Of a DNA stretch of 6,172 bases, positions 1 through 5,274 are shown in pieces. The notes beneath the pieces are model-generated. The model saw nothing but the letters and a program-made list of their open reading frames with translations. It made no database searches and was not told the origin of the DNA. The stretch lies in NCBI GenBank assembly GCA_003170575.1, contig PMZB01000211.1, forward strand, positions 1 to 6,172. Direction: 5' to 3'. The stretch comes from Chlamydiia bacterium (GTDB taxonomy: Bacteria; Chlamydiota; Chlamydiia; Chlamydiales; FEN-1388). Positions within the stretch are counted from its first letter, which is position 1, and each line of letters starts with the position of its first letter. The translations under genes were made by a program, and so were the position numbers.

Positions 1-989
1 ATTTCATCAAACAGAATGACTATATCTTTTACTTCATATGTATCATTTCCCTTGGAAGTAGCATATTTATCAAGCTCATGAGCAAAAGCTGACTTATCTG
101 TAGATCCGACGTAACTAGGGGGCGATCCAAAAAGTCTTGTATTACTAGCCCCATCCGAGTACGTTTCCATATTAATCTCTACATATCCTTTCTTTCGCTC
201 CGAAACAGTCTTTGCTAACTGTGTTTTGCCAACCCCTGTTGGGCCAATGTACAAAAATACCATATTCTGATCCTGAACAGTTTGAGAAGTAAGGGTCGCA
301 GCTGTTTGGGATGTAGCAAAATCCTGACCAACAACATGTTCTCGCAAAAAGGAGAGAAACTCTTGATATAGATCTGGCGTTGCCTTGCATTCTTGAACAA
401 CAAGGCCGCCTGCCTTTTCTTTCAAAATTTGGTCAACTACTGTTGGGTAAGCTCTTCTTAAGGCAGGGAAAATCTGGGCTCGATCCGCTGGTTCCAATTG
501 TGGTAAATTTTCGATAAGTTTTTGCAAATGGGTAACAGCAATCTCATCTTTTTCTCTTTCTATTTGCTCTGGTGCAAGACCTAGGGAAATGAGCGTGGTG
601 AGGTTTGGTTCCTTAGGATCTATCAAGTATTGGGCAATCGCATTCCAGCACGTGTTTGCATGCTCTTCATACAATATCCTTCGAAATCGTTCGCAGGCAT
701 GCAGTGCTAATGCTGTGGAAAACCATGTGGGATCTAAGGAGTGAGGTCTTTCTCTCTCCCCATCTTTTTTTATCTCGTTAGAAACACGAGTGAGCTCTCT
801 AGAAAAATTTTCAGCATCAACTTGGTTAAATAAAATAAGCTCTGGCTGAATTTGAGTAATCTTAACTATAACTTTATTTCTGCCATCTTGACCAATATCT
901 GAAGTGACAACAGCCTGAGGGAAAATATGATGAACTAAATCCCGAATTTGGAAGGGGGTACTTAATATGTTTAAAGGAACCTCTGCCAT
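1..989 (-). CDS. Clp/HSP100-type AAA+ ATPase, 5' part only (runs off left edge)
   Basis: The frame is open from an ATG at 989 to the window edge, giving 329 residues with no stop, so the C-terminal part is missing. The start is supported by GAGG (998-1001) 8 bases upstream. Residues 219-223 (VVGQD) resemble the box that opens Clp-family AAA+ modules. Walker A is GPTGVGKT at 249-256. FGSPPSYVGS at about 287-296 matches the conserved GAPPGYVG pore-loop region of ClpA/ClpB second modules. Walker B is IVILFDE, with the acidic pair at 328-329. Such proteins use ATP to unfold or remodel other proteins in the cytoplasm. Residues 1-215 show neither the ClpA/B N-repeat domain nor a first AAA+ module (no earlier P-loop), so this is not an ordinary ClpB. 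It looks like a single-module protein with a mostly helical N-terminal region I do not recognise. No ClpX zinc-binding cysteine cluster is visible. The AAA+ class is firm; the substrate and role are unknown. Confidence 0.88.
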   Translation of the reverse strand, partial: MAEVPLNILSTPFQIRDLVHHIFPQAVVTSDIGQDGRNKVIVKITQIQPELILFNQVDAENFSRELTRVSNEIKKDGERERPHSLDPTWFSTALALHACERFRRILYEEHANTCWNAIAQYLIDPKEPNLTTLISLGLAPEQIEREKDEIAVTHLQKLIENLPQLEPADRAQIFPALRRAYPTVVDQILKEKAGGLVVQECKATPDLYQEFLSFLREHVVGQDFATSQTAATLTSQTVQDQNMVFLYIGPTGVGKTQLAKTVSERKKGYVEINMETYSDGASNTRLFGSPPSYVGSTDKSAFAHELDKYATSKGNDTYEVKDIVILFDE

Positions 990-1030
990 AATAATTACCT
1001 CTTTTGTATGAATTAAAGATCCGCCAAAGT

Positions 1031-1059
1031 GTTATCTCAAATGAGAGATTTGGTTTCAA
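1031..1059 (-). promoter_or_regulatory. Predicted sigma70-type promoter of the Clp-like gene, with inverted repeat in the spacer
   Basis: Read on the minus strand, TTGAAA (1059-1054, 5 of 6 consensus bases) is followed after exactly 17 bases by GATAAC (1036-1031, 4 of 6). Transcription would start near 1024, leaving a leader of about 35 bases before the ATG at 989 and its GAGG ribosome binding site. The spacer and -10 edge hold an inverted repeat: TCTCA at 1035-1039 and TGAGA at 1042-1046, separated by two bases. That is a possible operator, since a protein bound there would cover the promoter. The assignment is by pattern only. Confidence 0.5.
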
Positions 1060-1078
1060 GCTACATTAAATAAATGGT

Positions 1079-1107
1079 GCTTGGGTCAAGCCGAGAACGG
1101 CTTTTTT
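1079..1107 (+). terminator. Two overlapping hairpins; one resembles an intrinsic terminator on the plus strand
   Basis: AAGCCG (1088-1093) pairs with CGGCTT (1098-1103) around a 4-base loop and is followed directly by more T residues to 1107, a classical rho-independent shape for plus-strand transcription. An adjacent hairpin pairs GCTTG (1079-1083) with CAAGC (1087-1091) and shares 1088-1091 with the first, so the two cannot form together. The lipoprotein operon ends at 1111 on the minus strand, just before the hairpin. Read that way the stem is preceded by A residues and followed by only two U residues, so termination of the operon here would be weak or factor-assisted. No plus-strand gene lies to the left in this window. 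Confidence 0.45.
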
Positions 1108-1110
1108 CAC

Positions 1111-1932
1111 TTAATTAGTTTTCTTGTACCACTTCATTGCAAGAAGTGCTTTCTTTTTCAGGACTTCTTGAAAAAGGGACTTTTCAAGGGCGTCAGGGGT
1201 CGTAAGGTTGAGGGAGGCATATTGTGGATCCTGCCATAATCGTATTTTCTTATTTTTCCACATAAATTCAGAGGGAAGATGGAGGGTCTGCGCACAATCG
1301 AGTTCCACATCAATCGCAGCAAGGCAGGAGAGCACAAAATGGACACACTGATGATCCTGAAGGCTCCAGATTGTAAAGTCATATTTTGGGATAAGGCGAT
1401 ACAGGTTCAAAAACTCTTCCTGAGTTAAGGGAAAAGCCACAGCCAAGGTTGGGTTATGCCCGCCAGATCCCTTTTGCAAGTAGCCATCTGGAAGATCAGA
1501 AAAAAGATATTGTGCTGGATTGGGGTCAGAAGTTTCTAAAGACCTTCGCACTACTTCATCAAAGTATTTTGGCGCTGTTAGGCCAAATTCCCCTGTGTGC
1601 CCGCCTTCAAAGGTCCAAGGCTTTCCATTCACTTTTCCAGAAAGTTTAATCCAGGCGTGTCCAATTGTCGGATCCTGAGGTAGGAAAAGGCCATAGTGCA
1701 TGGAAGTAAAAAAGGCCTCTGGAGAGGTGTAGTCAAGATGTTTTGCATCAACAAGTACAACAAGTGAATAAGGAGCTTCGCCTCGAAATTGCGGGTAAGA
1801 AGAGGCGCATTCGCGAATGTCCCGAAGATGCTGATACTCAGCAATATATGCATCACTAAATCGAGGAGAGCACCCTCCAAGTAAGAGGCAGAGAATGCTA
1901 CTCCATTTCAACGCAGAAAGAAAATTGCTCAA
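1111..1932 (-). CDS. Predicted lipoprotein, permuted papain-like (NlpC/P60-related) fold candidate
   Basis: No in-frame ATG exists near the 5' end. I chose the TTG at 1932 because GGGGAG lies 6 bases upstream (1944-1939). This gives 273 residues and a standard lipoprotein signal: a short N-region with Lys9, a hydrophobic stretch, and LGGC with the lipidated Cys at 21. Longer (TTG 1974) and shorter (TTG 1911) starts are possible. The mature part has GHAWI (His92), FEGGH (His112) and later DHQCVHF (Cys196). A His-containing strand preceding a Cys at the start of a helix is the residue order of circularly permuted papain-like proteins such as the YiiX/YaeF and LRAT-like groups, which act as amidases, peptidases or acyltransferases. 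The fold and chemistry are inference; the substrate is unknown. It is the last gene of a three-gene operon and overlaps the upstream gene by 35 bases, suggesting translational coupling. The likely location is the envelope. Confidence 0.8.
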   Translation of the reverse strand: MSNFLSALKWSSILCLLLGGCSPRFSDAYIAEYQHLRDIRECASSYPQFRGEAPYSLVVLVDAKHLDYTSPEAFFTSMHYGLFLPQDPTIGHAWIKLSGKVNGKPWTFEGGHTGEFGLTAPKYFDEVVRRSLETSDPNPAQYLFSDLPDGYLQKGSGGHNPTLAVAFPLTQEEFLNLYRLIPKYDFTIWSLQDHQCVHFVLSCLAAIDVELDCAQTLHLPSEFMWKNKKIRLWQDPQYASLNLTTPDALEKSLFQEVLKKKALLAMKWYKKTN

Positions 1933-3190
1933 TCTCTTCTCCCCGAATACGTTCACACGCAATAACCCAGTCAAAAGGCTCTTCTTCAGATTCTAGAATT
2001 TGGCTGGGGCGGTTTCCCATGCAGAGCATGCCGGCCAATTCACTCATGAGGGGCTCAAGGTATACTTTCAGAGTTGTTTTCTTGAGCTGAATCTCTATCC
2101 CCTCAAACGGATTAAATAAAGACGCTTTAGGAAAGTGGACTTGGGAAGCGCGCTCCACAAAGATTTCAAAGAGGAGCGGGATTTTTGGATCATCTCTTTT
2201 CACCTTTCCCACGAATCGCTTTCCTTGGCGAGTAAAAGACACTAAAGAGCCATGTGGAAACTTCCACGCAAGTGAGACGCCTCCAGAAACAAATCTCAAC
2301 GGGGAAAATCCGCGCAAAAGGTGAGGCTTCACTTCCTGAAACGCAGCTGCAAACGTGCCCTGAGGATTAGGGAAAAGTGCATAGTTTTTGCTTTCAAAAA
2401 AGGGTGCTGTAGATACGTCTGGAATGGATCCTGACCGCACCAAGGCAAGCTCGCAGTAGCTTTCTCTTGTCCACCCTCTTTTGAGGGGGCGCCCTGTATG
2501 TAGACTCATCCAACGGTCGAACAAGGTACATAGCTGCTCTTTCCCAGCGTGAAACACTCCGCATCCAGGCCCGCGGTACATACCCTCTTCTTCATCCCAA
2601 AATAAAAACGCTTTTTCCAGAAGAAACTCTTTCCAAGGGTACTCAGGAAAATAGTCGAGTGCCGCAAGCATATGGCCAAAGCTGGAAGGGTTGGAAAGAA
2701 CCTCCTCAGGAGGCTGCAAAGGTGATTGATTCAAAAGAAGCTCTGCATAAAAAGCTTCTATTTTCGGCCACTTTTGCTCTTTAAGATGAGAAAGCAAACA
2801 CTCCTGAATAGAGGCTATAGTGCCAGAGAGCTCTGCCCCAAGAATAGGTCCAAAATCACGTACAAGTATCTCGAGGATATAGGCCACGCGTACCGGCAAA
2901 GCCCTATCATTGCATAGTGGATAATCAGAAAGATCCGCCGGGAAAGATCCTGCGCTTTGAAACCCGAGCAGCTTGTGAAGAAGAGTCTTTCCCTCAAGCA
3001 TCTCTTGATGCTGCTTTTTCCGAAGCAAGAGCAGGGCAAAAAGCAGATTTTCATAGAAAGAAACGGCTTGATAGGGAGGCTCTCTATACAAGAATTTTGT
3101 CTGTTTACTCAAAAAGAGCTGCAAATAACGCAAGGCTTCATCTACATACTTTCTGGACAGATCTTCAACGGGAACTTTTTCTTGTGCCAT
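1898..3190 (-). CDS. Conserved-looking protein of unknown function, 430 residues
   Basis: I do not recognise this family. The ATG at 3190 follows the stop of the HAD phosphatase gene by 6 bases, with AAGG a few bases upstream, so translation is probably coupled. There is no signal peptide or convincing membrane segment, so the protein is probably cytoplasmic. Residues 1 to about 250 appear mainly helical and rich in Leu, with aromatic clusters (for example YREPPYQAVSFYENLLFALLLL near 35-56). Residues from about 270 to 430 look beta-rich, with alternating hydrophobic strands such as GGVSLAWKF and GSLVSFTRQGKRFVGKV. A helical barrel followed by a beta domain is seen in several carbohydrate-active enzymes, including polysaccharide lyases. 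That resemblance is architectural only, and I see no catalytic signature. The overlap with the lipoprotein gene and the shared operon suggest a common process. It is real by length, start context and packing. Confidence 0.85.
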   Translation of the reverse strand: MAQEKVPVEDLSRKYVDEALRYLQLFLSKQTKFLYREPPYQAVSFYENLLFALLLLRKKQHQEMLEGKTLLHKLLGFQSAGSFPADLSDYPLCNDRALPVRVAYILEILVRDFGPILGAELSGTIASIQECLLSHLKEQKWPKIEAFYAELLLNQSPLQPPEEVLSNPSSFGHMLAALDYFPEYPWKEFLLEKAFLFWDEEEGMYRGPGCGVFHAGKEQLCTLFDRWMSLHTGRPLKRGWTRESYCELALVRSGSIPDVSTAPFFESKNYALFPNPQGTFAAAFQEVKPHLLRGFSPLRFVSGGVSLAWKFPHGSLVSFTRQGKRFVGKVKRDDPKIPLLFEIFVERASQVHFPKASLFNPFEGIEIQLKKTTLKVYLEPLMSELAGMLCMGNRPSQILESEEEPFDWVIACERIRGEEIEQFSFCVEME

Positions 3191-3196
3191 GGGCCT

Positions 3197-4033
3197 TCAT
3201 GCTCTTTTTTGCAAAATATTTTTCGCTTGCCTCAGAACAAGATGGAGCACATCTGGTGAAGCGGCAGTGCTGTACGCAATTTTTCTTAAGCTTTGAGGAG
3301 CATCACCCACTGCAATGCCAATATCAGCTGCTTCCAAGAGGTCTATATCATTAGTATCATCTCCAGCAGCTATGGTTCCAAGAAGCGGTGTATATTTCTT
3401 ACAAAGGTAGCGAAATGAAGCGCCCTTGGAAACCCCGCTTGCGGTCACCTGAACGATTTTTACATCATCACTAAACGAGTCTTTCATGATCAGGGCAGTC
3501 AAACCAAAATTCTGTTCAATTGCCTGTTGCAAAAACGTCTCTTCTCCTTTCATGACAAAAAAGCGAGCGCTTGCATACTCAATCGAAGGAATCTCCTGAA
3601 CAGAGGAAAACTCCACCCACCTCTCTTCCTGAAGCGTCTTTCTTTTGAGAAGATGCTCCTGAAGAAACAGAGAGCACCCCTGGCGGTTTACAAACGCTCT
3701 TTCTTCGCCAAGCATCTCATATGCTACAACGCCAAACCTGTCGATATAGGGAGCAAGCCCTAAAATATCCTTCTTAAGAAGCGAGGAGGAATGGATCTTT
3801 TTTCCTTCAGGGTACGAAAAAAGCGCAGCTCCATTAAAGGCTGCGAGAAAAAAAGGAAAGGGCAGTTTTGCCAAATGATGAAGGCTCCACGATAGGGTTC
3901 TTCCAGTAGCAAACAAAATTTTCCACCCTTCTTTTTCCATCAAAGTAAGTGTTGCTATAAGGGGCACTGAAGGATTTTGGTTGCGGGAGAGCACCGTTCC
4001 ATCAATATCAAGAGCTACAATACCTTGAGTCAT
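3197..4033 (-). CDS. Cof-type HAD-IIB family phosphatase
   Basis: This 278-residue protein shows all four haloacid dehalogenase motifs. Motif I is DIDGT (nucleophile Asp9 and acid/base Asp11). Motif II is the Thr in FATGRT (Thr43). Motif III is the Lys in SKG (Lys203). Motif IV is GDDTND (224-229), the Mg2+-binding acidic cluster. The roughly 110-residue or longer insertion between motifs II and III is the C2B cap of the Cof/YbiV-like group. These are cytoplasmic, Mg2+-dependent phosphatases, usually acting on sugar phosphates, nucleotides or cofactor precursors; the specificity cannot be read from sequence. The length is typical of the family. The ATG at 4033 has AAGAGG (4043-4038) 4 bases upstream. 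It is the first gene of the minus-strand operon and shares a 40-base divergent promoter region with the FliO-like gene. Confidence 0.93.
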   Translation of the reverse strand: MTQGIVALDIDGTVLSRNQNPSVPLIATLTLMEKEGWKILFATGRTLSWSLHHLAKLPFPFFLAAFNGAALFSYPEGKKIHSSSLLKKDILGLAPYIDRFGVVAYEMLGEERAFVNRQGCSLFLQEHLLKRKTLQEERWVEFSSVQEIPSIEYASARFFVMKGEETFLQQAIEQNFGLTALIMKDSFSDDVKIVQVTASGVSKGASFRYLCKKYTPLLGTIAAGDDTNDIDLLEAADIGIAVGDAPQSLRKIAYSTAASPDVLHLVLRQAKNILQKRA

Positions 4034-4053
4034 TTTTCCTCTTAGAGTAAAAT
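4025..4053 (+). promoter_or_regulatory. Predicted promoter of the fliO-like/lipoprotein pair
   Basis: TTGAGT (4025-4030, 4 of 6 consensus) and TAAAAT (4048-4053, 5 of 6) are separated by exactly 17 bases. Transcription would start near 4060, just upstream of the ATGs at 4074 and 4083. The -35 box lies inside the start of the divergent HAD gene, and the -10 box is the left end of the 20-bp palindrome. Confidence 0.5.
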
Positions 4054-4067
4054 AAGCGCTTATTTTA
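4048..4067. repeat. Perfect 20-bp palindrome between divergent genes, candidate operator
   Basis: The left arm TAAAATAAGC (4048-4057) is the exact reverse complement of the right arm (4058-4067), with no spacer. It fills half of the 40-base gap between the divergent HAD and fliO-like genes. Each outer end supplies the -10-like TAAAAT of one of the two opposing promoters. A dimeric regulator bound here would cover both promoters. The palindrome is directly visible; the operator role is inference. Confidence 0.6.
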
Positions 4068-4070
4068 GCA
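4062..4070 (-). promoter_or_regulatory. Predicted extended -10 promoter of the HAD operon
   Basis: On the minus strand TGCTAAAAT (4070-4062) is an extended -10 element, TGn followed by a hexamer with 5 of 6 consensus bases. No good -35 is visible at the proper distance, which is common for extended -10 promoters. Transcription would start near 4055, giving a leader of about 22 bases before the ATG at 4033. The hexamer is the right end of the palindrome. Confidence 0.42.
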
Positions 4071-4073
4071 GAG

Positions 4074-4484
4074 ATGGATGTTATGCTTCGAGTTTTCTTC
4101 CTTGTGTGCTCATTACTTTTCTTGAGCTCCCCCCTTCCTTGCAGTGAGGCCAGTCAACTTAAGGAAGAATTTCTCCAAGAAGAGGAACCTGCTGCCTCAG
4201 AAAAACAGACCCCTCTTGAATCAAAGGCGCTGCTTATTAAAACTGTACTTTTGCTTGCAGGCATTGTGGGGATGCTGTATGGAAGCGCTTATCTTCTACG
4301 GAAAATCGGAGGCAGTCGATTCTCTCCTGCTAAAGGTGAAGGCGCAATCAGACTCGTAGAACGGCAATTTATTTCCCCAAAAACTTCTGTGTGGCTTATC
4401 GAAATAAAAGATCAGCCAATTGTTGTTGTTGATGGACAAAATGGTGTTGCGGTCCATTCACTTACCAAAGAAAAAACAGTATGA
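4074..4484 (+). CDS. fliO: FliO-like flagellar/type III export membrane protein
   Basis: The 136-residue product has a hydrophobic signal-like segment at residues 5-20 and an acidic linker at 28-50. A transmembrane helix at about 52-74 is followed by the basic LLRKIGGSR. Residues 91-130 form a compact domain reading IRLVERQFISPKTSVWLIEI, then DQPIVVV and GVAVHSL. That order (single membrane helix, basic patch, a strand with R-x-x-L/V-x, SPK-x-S-V-W-L, then G-V) is the pattern of the FliO/MopB family. FliO helps assemble the FliPQR export gate in the inner membrane of flagella. The length agrees with family members. The start could be ATG 4074 or ATG 4083; neither has a strong ribosome binding site. 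It is the first gene of a two-gene plus-strand unit. No other flagellar gene is in the window, so the flagellar role is unproven. A divergent FliO-fold protein with another envelope role is possible. Confidence 0.68.
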   Translation: MDVMLRVFFLVCSLLFLSSPLPCSEASQLKEEFLQEEEPAASEKQTPLESKALLIKTVLLLAGIVGMLYGSAYLLRKIGGSRFSPAKGEGAIRLVERQFISPKTSVWLIEIKDQPIVVVDGQNGVAVHSLTKEKTV

Positions 4485-4633
4485 AGATTTTTTTGCTCAT
4501 TGTCACAACTCTTGTAGTGTGCACAAGCTGCTATCGAATCCCTGAAGAAGGGGAAGTCAGTGTAATCCCAGTCACGAATAACCCTTCAATGACCCGACAA
4601 TCACCTTCTCTCATGCCAGGCGTCGCGTATTGA
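4481..4633 (+). CDS. Small predicted lipoprotein, 50 residues
   Basis: The ATG overlaps the TGA of the fliO-like gene (ATGA at 4481-4484), the classical arrangement for translational coupling; no clear separate ribosome binding site is present. The product begins with Met-Lys and a hydrophobic run of about 12 residues. This ends in VVCTSC, with a likely lipidated Cys at 17 (Ser at -1, Thr at -2), followed by about 33 polar, Pro-rich residues ending MPGVAY. This is the layout of a tiny lipoprotein anchored in the inner or outer membrane. The -3 residue is Cys rather than the usual Leu, Val or Ile, so lipidation is likely but not certain. I do not recognise a family. The coupling suggests it is made together with the FliO-like protein and may act near it. 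It ends only 13 bases before the convergent dnaQ stop. Confidence 0.65.
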   Translation: MKIFLLIVTTLVVCTSCYRIPEEGEVSVIPVTNNPSMTRQSPSLMPGVAY

Positions 4634-4646
4634 TTTTGCTTCATTT

Positions 4647-5255
4647 TCACGCAAAAAGCTCTGGGGCATTATTTGAAACGTGAGCTCCTTTTTCTTCTTG
4701 ATACAGCTCAAAAATGCCCTCACCCTTTTCCAGAATCTGTTCGCAAGTAAGATCATCCGTCATCAGCGTAAAGACTTGATGCAAGATGATGGAGTCATCA
4801 AGTGCGCGGTGGGCATTATTTTTCGGAATACCAAAAATCTCGCGCAAATACTGGAGCGTGTGTTTCGGCAAATCCTTGCGATATTTTCTTGCCCATTTCA
4901 GGGAATCGACAAGGGCCCAGCCTTTTGGAAAAGCCAATTTGTACCGCTTAAATTCGGCTATCAGAAAGCGAAGGTCAAACTGCTCCCCATTATGAGCCAC
5001 CAACATAATGTCCCCAGAGCAGAACTCAATAAAGTCTTTCCCAATGGTTTTGAAAGAGGGCTCATTTTGCACCATTTCATTGGTAATCCCGTGAATCCGT
5101 ATAACCTCTTCCGGAATAAGCACACCAGGATGAACAAGACGTTGAAAAGACCTTTCGCGTTCAGGGTCAAATGCAGCAATCTCAACAATCCGATCACTGT
5201 CGCAAAAAGTCCCTGTAGTCTCAAGGTCAAAATAGATTGGTCTTTTAGTGGTCAT
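4647..5255 (-). CDS. dnaQ: DnaQ-like DEDDh 3'-5' exonuclease (DNA polymerase III epsilon-type)
   Basis: The 202-residue product carries the complete DEDDh active site. Exo I is FDLETTG (Asp10, Glu12). Exo II is HNGEQFDLRFL (Asp94). Exo III is HRALDDS (His149 and Asp154, the usual five-residue spacing). IHGIT at 54-58 is also typical. Such enzymes remove nucleotides from 3' ends with two metal ions and act as the proofreading subunit of the replicase or as stand-alone nucleases. The protein is slightly shorter than E. coli epsilon (about 240 residues). A C-terminal polymerase-binding clamp motif is not obvious in the last 40 residues, so a role outside the replicase is possible. The ATG at 5255 lies 19 bases after the stop of the chaperone-like gene and lacks a good ribosome binding site, suggesting coupled translation. 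As I recall, Chlamydia has the same order at CT260-CT261. Confidence 0.92.
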   Translation of the reverse strand: MTTKRPIYFDLETTGTFCDSDRIVEIAAFDPERERSFQRLVHPGVLIPEEVIRIHGITNEMVQNEPSFKTIGKDFIEFCSGDIMLVAHNGEQFDLRFLIAEFKRYKLAFPKGWALVDSLKWARKYRKDLPKHTLQYLREIFGIPKNNAHRALDDSIILHQVFTLMTDDLTCEQILEKGEGIFELYQEEKGAHVSNNAPELFA

Positions 5256-5274
5256 GGAATTTGGAAGTAAAGCC

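Noticed and set aside
172..403. Short minus-strand frames inside the Clp-like gene
   Set aside because: They are alternative frames across the segment encoding VVGQD and Walker A of the AAA+ protein, whose frame is uninterrupted for 329 codons.
1..989. Calling the left-edge gene clpB
   Set aside because: The AAA+ motifs resemble the ClpB second module, but there is no first module, middle domain or N-repeat domain before it, so a true ClpB is excluded.
1629..1880. An 83-codon minus-strand frame inside the lipoprotein gene
   Set aside because: It is out of frame within a gene that has a clear signal sequence and conserved-looking motifs; it has no start context of its own.
2917..3354. A 145-codon plus-strand open frame across the junction of the HAD and 430-residue genes
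   Set aside because: It is antisense to two well-supported genes, shows no motif, and overlaps another antisense frame of similar length. It is a chance frame.
4634..4656. A TTTTGC...GCAAAA stem between the convergent small lipoprotein and dnaQ genes, considered as a bidirectional terminator
   Set aside because: The stem is only 6 base pairs, mostly A-T, with an 11-base loop, and half of it lies inside the dnaQ coding region. It is too weak to call.
4680..5270. A 196-codon plus-strand open frame opposite dnaQ
   Set aside because: It lies wholly antisense to a gene with a complete DEDDh active site, has no ribosome binding site or recognisable domain, and reads as low-information sequence. 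It is a shadow frame.
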